From: JAJDOD01 sp039024895
GTDB taxonomy: Bacteria; Pseudomonadota; Alphaproteobacteria; Rhodobacterales; Rhodobacteraceae
DNA: 64,000 nt
Assembly: GCA_039024895.1 (NCBI GenBank)
Contig: JBCCPJ010000011.1
Coordinates: forward strand, 1 to 64,000
Direction: 5' to 3'
The stretch's first letter is position 1, and every line of letters starts with the position of its first letter. The translations under genes and the position numbers were made by a program. The notes below the pieces were generated by a model. That model did not search any database, was not told the DNA's origin, and worked only from the letters and a program-made list of their open reading frames with translations. Shown in pieces: positions 60,361 through 64,000 of the stretch.

Positions 60361-61311
60361 CTAAACGAACACGTCTTCGGCGCAATCATCTTTGTCGATG
60401 ATGTGCTCGCAAAGACCGACGCATCCGCAGGGGTTCGGCTTTTGTGTAAAGTCTATTCCGGGCAGAAGCGCAAATTCTTCGATGGCAACGCCATGTGAGT
60501 GCCCTTCCCCATGGTTGTGCCCATCGCCATAGAAGTGACCCGCTGGCAATGGCGCTAATGCAGGATCGGCCACCCCGTCCTGTTGCTCGTCCTCGTCCCC
60601 ATCAAGGGTGCCGGAGATCCGTCCGGCTGCCATAGCAACAAAGCCTCCAGCGCCACCAGTAAACAGCGTCGCAAGCAAGGCCAGCAGGCCAAGGAGAATA
60701 CCCCCGCCGCCTCCACCGCCGCCGCCGTCACCACCGTCCACCTGCGTCAGACCCAAGTCCCCGGAATTCGCCGGTTGACCGGGCGTAACAGGCACGTCGC
60801 CACTGTCTGTTCCATAAAGGAACTGAGCACCTTGAATGTCCCCAAGGCCCAAATCGTCAACCTGAATAACAGCGTTCATGATCTGTGTCGGATCATCTGG
60901 GTGATCCAGGCCAATCATGTGGCCAATCTCGTGCAGCGCAACGGCATAGAAATCCGTGGATCCCGGACCCCCGTTATCCGACCAAAGATAAAGCGAATTG
61001 AAGATGATCTCTCCACCCGACAACGAGTTCAGTCCTGCAAGATCAGGACCAAAACGCGCCACGCCCGCAAAAGCCACGTCGATGGGTTCTGCGCCGAAGG
61101 TGAACATCGGATTGGCGTCGTCCCGCACGAAATCGATTGCCGCGACGTCTTCCCATGCCTGAAGCGCGGCGTTCAGCGTTGCATTGATGCTTGCGTCAGT
61201 TGCCCCATTGTTTAGCGCGAGATTTCCACCCAAGTCGGATGACCACGTCACCGTGCCGCTAGGCGTACCAAATGTCGGTTCACCCCATTTGACGTTCAAC
61301 AATTCGAACAT
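60361..61311 (-). CDS. Matrixin-type zinc protease with membrane segment and His-rich tail
   Basis: 316 aa. The zinc motif is HEIGHMIGLDH (127-137: HExxHxxGxxH) and a Met-turn-like IMNAV follows at 144-148, as in metzincins. No signal peptide is seen at the N-terminus (MFELLNVKWGEPTFGTPSGT). A Gly-rich linker (193-204) leads into a helix (~205-230), then an acidic stretch and a GDGHNHGEGHSHG cluster (262-274), with four cysteines near the end (295, 297, 301, 310). See findings. Not an RTX-type protease, and no secretion genes are nearby. Confidence 0.8.
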   Translation of the reverse strand: MFELLNVKWGEPTFGTPSGTVTWSSDLGGNLALNNGATDASINATLNAALQAWEDVAAIDFVRDDANPMFTFGAEPIDVAFAGVARFGPDLAGLNSLSGGEIIFNSLYLWSDNGGPGSTDFYAVALHEIGHMIGLDHPDDPTQIMNAVIQVDDLGLGDIQGAQFLYGTDSGDVPVTPGQPANSGDLGLTQVDGGDGGGGGGGGGILLGLLALLATLFTGGAGGFVAMAAGRISGTLDGDEDEQQDGVADPALAPLPAGHFYGDGHNHGEGHSHGVAIEEFALLPGIDFTQKPNPCGCVGLCEHIIDKDDCAEDVFV

Positions 61312-61421
61312 GCTCAGCCCACCCTAGACTACCCAGCGACCCTCAACACAGTCATAAAAGAGCCCCATGGGCATAACAACGCTCACGATCCGAATTCACG
61401 GATACGGAAGCCAGCTAGGAT

Positions 61422-61895
61422 TCATCCGTGATCTTTAAGCAACCGTTGTTTTTGACGATTCCAGTCCCGCTTTGCTTGCGTTTCCCGTTTATCGTGAGAC
61501 TTCTTGCCCTTAGCTAAGCCCAACTTGATCTTAACCTTACCGCGATGATTGAAATAGAGGACCAGGGGTACAAGGGTCATGCCTTTGCGTTGCGTTGCGT
61601 TCCAAAGATCGGAAAGCTGCCTTTTCGAAACGAGAAGCTTGCGCCGACGGCGGTCTTCATGTCCGAACATAGCCTGTTCGTGGGGCGCAATGTAACTGTT
61701 CACCAGCCACAGTTCACCCTCTTCAACCGCCGCGTAGCTTTCCGCAATGTTTGATTGGTTCATGCGGAGCGACTTAACCTCCGAACCCATCAGTTGAACG
61801 CCGCATTCAATGTCGTCTTCAATCGCATAATCGAAGCGCGCGCGCCGGTTCTCGGCGATAACCTTGTAATTTTCGTTGTCGGGTTTTTTGGCCAT
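61422..61895 (-). CDS. smpB: SsrA-binding protein
   Basis: 157-aa tmRNA-binding protein for trans-translation. IAENRRARFDYAIEDDIECG (~13-32), SEVKSLRMNQSNIAESYAAV and the basic tail KGKKSHDKRETQAKRDWNRQ are the OB-fold and C-terminal helix of SmpB. ATG at 61895 (MAKKPDNENYK); the frame is open to 61928. It is downstream of dapA on the same strand with a 48-base gap. Confidence 0.96.
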   Translation of the reverse strand: MAKKPDNENYKVIAENRRARFDYAIEDDIECGVQLMGSEVKSLRMNQSNIAESYAAVEEGELWLVNSYIAPHEQAMFGHEDRRRRKLLVSKRQLSDLWNATQRKGMTLVPLVLYFNHRGKVKIKLGLAKGKKSHDKRETQAKRDWNRQKQRLLKDHG

Positions 61896-61943
61896 GGCCG
61901 CGCCGAGATAGGGTCTCGGCGCAGTCAAGTCTAGTGCTACACG

Positions 61944-62819
61944 CTAGTTGAGCAGCCCGGCATGTATCATTGCATCCTTAATGGCTGCCTTTGTCGGCTC
62001 GGTCACCTCGGTCAACGGAAGTCTTATTTCGCTGCTACAGCGACCCAGAAGCGACAAGCCATACTTGGCGCCGGCAAGCCCAGGCTCCATGAAGATCGCA
62101 AAGTGCAAAGGCATTAGCCGGTCAGTTATCTCCAGCGCTGTCGCGTAGTCACCGCGGAGTGTCGCCGCCTGCATTTCCGCGCAAAGCTGCGGCGCGACAT
62201 TTGCTGTGACACTGATGCAGCCTTGGCCACCATGGGCGTTGAAACCGAGCGCCGTCGCGTCTTCACCAGACAACTGAACGAAGTCTTTACCGCAGGCCAT
62301 CCGCTGCTTGGGCACTCGGGAAAGGTCCGCTGTGGCGTCCTTTACCCCAACAATGCGTGGTAACTCTGCAAGGCGAGCCATTGTGTCAACGCTCATGTCT
62401 ACAGCCGAGCGACCCGGAATGTTGTAGATCACGATTGGCAGGTTGGCGGCGTCATGCATCGCCTTGAAGTGCTGGTATAGCCCCTCTTGGGTCGGCTTGT
62501 TATAATAGGGCGTTACGACGAGTGCAGCGTTGGCCCCTACATTTTCGGCGTGACGCATGAAGCGTATACCTTCATCCGTGTTGTTTGAGCCAGCCCCTGC
62601 GATAACAGGTACCTGCGCACCGGCGGCTTTCACCACCTCTTCAACCACCATTTCATGCTCATCATGGGACAAAGTCGGGCTTTCCCCGGTTGTCCCAACA
62701 GGCACCAGTGCACTTGAACCGCTGTCGATCTGCCATGCGACAAGGGCTTTCAGGGCGTCGACATCGACGGCACCGTTCTTGAACGGCGTGACCAATGCAG
62801 GCATGGACCCCTGGAACAT
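61944..62819 (-). CDS. dapA: 4-Hydroxy-tetrahydrodipicolinate synthase
   Basis: 291-aa class I aldolase of lysine/DAP synthesis. The Schiff-base lysine is Lys160 (VGVKDATADLS), Tyr132 is in IYNIPGRSAVDMS, and the Thr43-Thr44 pair is in PVGTTGESPTLSHDEH. Length is typical. AGAGAAAAATG gives the start at 62819. Reads toward smpB; divergent from slt with 125 bases between. Confidence 0.96.
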   Translation of the reverse strand: MFQGSMPALVTPFKNGAVDVDALKALVAWQIDSGSSALVPVGTTGESPTLSHDEHEMVVEEVVKAAGAQVPVIAGAGSNNTDEGIRFMRHAENVGANAALVVTPYYNKPTQEGLYQHFKAMHDAANLPIVIYNIPGRSAVDMSVDTMARLAELPRIVGVKDATADLSRVPKQRMACGKDFVQLSGEDATALGFNAHGGQGCISVTANVAPQLCAEMQAATLRGDYATALEITDRLMPLHFAIFMEPGLAGAKYGLSLLGRCSSEIRLPLTEVTEPTKAAIKDAMIHAGLLN

Positions 62820-62944
62820 TTTTCTCTCCTCGCAGCAGAATATTAAGCTCGCGGACCCTATAACCGTGGAAGTGAATTGCCAAGCCGGTCCTAGATGTGG
62901 TTTTGTCTATCTGGTGAGGGCGAGTAAAGAACGGACAGCTGCCA

Positions 62945-64000
62945 ATGTTCAAAGCCCTGCTTGTGGCTTTTCCTTTGAGCGTCACGCCAGTCTTTGCCGA
63001 GCAATCGGTCGATGTTGCTTCCGCATCACTATTTCCAGCTGTGCGAGTTGAGACGTCGCCGTCCCTGACGCCTGTACAAATTGACCTGCAGACGCGGCGG
63101 AGCATCAGCCAGTGGGAACGTTTACGGGCCGGACGCGGCAGCCTGGATGAGGCCATCGCATTCCTCGACGACCATGCGGACTGGCCCGGCCTAAAGCTCT
63201 TGCGCAGACGTGCCGAAGCAAACATGCCAATTGGTCGTCAGGCTGATGAAATCATTCATTTTTTTGAAGATGTCCCGCCGCAAACTGCTCAGGGCGCGCG
63301 CGCTTTAGCAGCGGCATATCGGAGTAAAGGAAATCTGGAAGCGGCGCAGGACCGCACAGTGCAGACTTGGCGCAGCCTAAGCTTGTCGGAGAAGGACGAA
63401 GAAGTTCTTCTGGCCGTCTATGGCGATCTCCTCAAAGACCACCATGAAGCGCGTTTGGATATGCTGCTTTGGCGTGGTGCGAAGACTGAAGCCCAACGCA
63501 TGCTGCCCCGTGTCAGCGAAGGTTGGCAGAAGCTCGCGAAGGCACGGATGGCCCTTCGCGCGAACCGGAAAGGGGTGAACAAGCTCATTGATGCCGTCCC
63601 AAAATCACTCCAGGCTGATCCCGGCCTCTCTTTCGAACGCATGCAGTGGCGCGCCCGCAAACGGCGAAACGCGGATGCCATCGACCTTATCTTGGCGAGT
63701 AGCCCCGACGCATTGGGCCAAGCAGAGCGTTGGGCAGGGTGGCGCCGTAGCTTCGCTAGGATGGAAATGCGCGCAGGTCGTGTTGACCGGGCCTACGCAC
63801 TCGCGTCTCAGCACGGTTTGACAAACGGTTCGAACTTCGCCGACCTGGAATGGCTATCCGGTTACCTTGCACTCACCTACAAAGAGGACGGCGAAACCGC
63901 GCTTAAGCACTTTCTTAGGTTCAGAAGCGCCGTCGAAACGCCCATTTCGCTTGGTCGTGCGGGTTATTGGGAAGGGCGCGCGCATGAGTTGATCGGCGAC
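62945..64000 (+). CDS. Soluble lytic murein transglycosylase, 5' part
   Basis: 352 codons up to the window edge, no stop. The signal peptide is MFKALLVAFPLSVTPVFA; the mature part is a long alpha-helical superhelix (WERLRAGRGSLDEAIAFLDD; ALAAAYRSKGNLEAAQDRTV; YLALTYKEDGETALKHFLRF) like the U-shaped domain of Slt70. The catalytic SLT domain would lie beyond 64000, so identity is inferred from the superhelix. dapA is divergent on its left. Confidence 0.8.
   Translation, partial: MFKALLVAFPLSVTPVFAEQSVDVASASLFPAVRVETSPSLTPVQIDLQTRRSISQWERLRAGRGSLDEAIAFLDDHADWPGLKLLRRRAEANMPIGRQADEIIHFFEDVPPQTAQGARALAAAYRSKGNLEAAQDRTVQTWRSLSLSEKDEEVLLAVYGDLLKDHHEARLDMLLWRGAKTEAQRMLPRVSEGWQKLAKARMALRANRKGVNKLIDAVPKSLQADPGLSFERMQWRARKRRNADAIDLILASSPDALGQAERWAGWRRSFARMEMRAGRVDRAYALASQHGLTNGSNFADLEWLSGYLALTYKEDGETALKHFLRFRSAVETPISLGRAGYWEGRAHELIGD

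Overview
The window looks like a chromosomal segment of a marine alphaproteobacterium of the Rhodobacteraceae (Roseobacter group). Pointers are a class I lysyl-tRNA synthetase, a sulfite dehydrogenase set of the soeABC type, an NDUFS4-type complex I subunit, paired acetoacetyl-CoA thiolase and reductase genes, ETF-ubiquinone oxidoreductase, GC-rich coding DNA, and palindromic elements carrying an ATATCCTRGGGTG core. There is no rRNA, CRISPR array, integrase or transposase. The one tRNA is Arg(TCT). The last gene (slt) runs off the right edge.

Layout. 0-4.3 kb: end of a surface-polysaccharide cluster (priming sugar transferase, a two-domain glycosyltransferase, a GT4 enzyme). 4.4-9.5 kb: two TetR regulators with clear palindromic operators around a lone CoxG-like gene and tRNA-Arg, then YegP-like, inositol-phosphatase, sulfotransferase, GNAT and complex I accessory genes. 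9.5-15 kb: uvrB behind a 361-nt regulatory stretch, a second sulfotransferase, then a degenerate GFA protein, RidA and a PPOX-fold protein. 15-24 kb: housekeeping genes (Zn protease, Usp, lysK, dacB, nadD) and a cobalt-type nitrile hydratase operon. 24-28 kb: palindromic repeats, ettA, and a lone winged-helix/TIR-like gene that resembles the effector half of anti-phage signalling systems. 28-33.8 kb: cspA, transport, GST, an orphan ParA, and a RidA plus YedK/HMCES-like pair whose second member lacks the catalytic Cys2.

34.0-42.2 kb is the most distinctive block. Nine tightly coupled genes (NMT1/THI5-type ABC importer, CodA-like deaminase, FAD-linked oxidase, two flavodoxin-fold reductases, a 2-oxoglutarate oxygenase, a creatininase-family hydrolase) look like one complete import-and-degradation route for an unidentified, probably nitrogen-heterocyclic, compound. 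I cannot match this gene order to a named pathway.

42.3-64 kb: a small two-helix membrane protein and an HpcH/HpaI aldolase; soeABC with a 36-codon frame fitted between soeA and soeB by ATGA overlaps at both ends; phaAB; a LysR regulator; tRNA-modification and isoprenoid genes; a large TPR protein; ETF-QO; greA; an unusual matrixin-type protease with a His-rich tail; smpB; dapA; and the 5' part of slt. Most neighbours overlap by 1-4 bases, so translational coupling is the rule.
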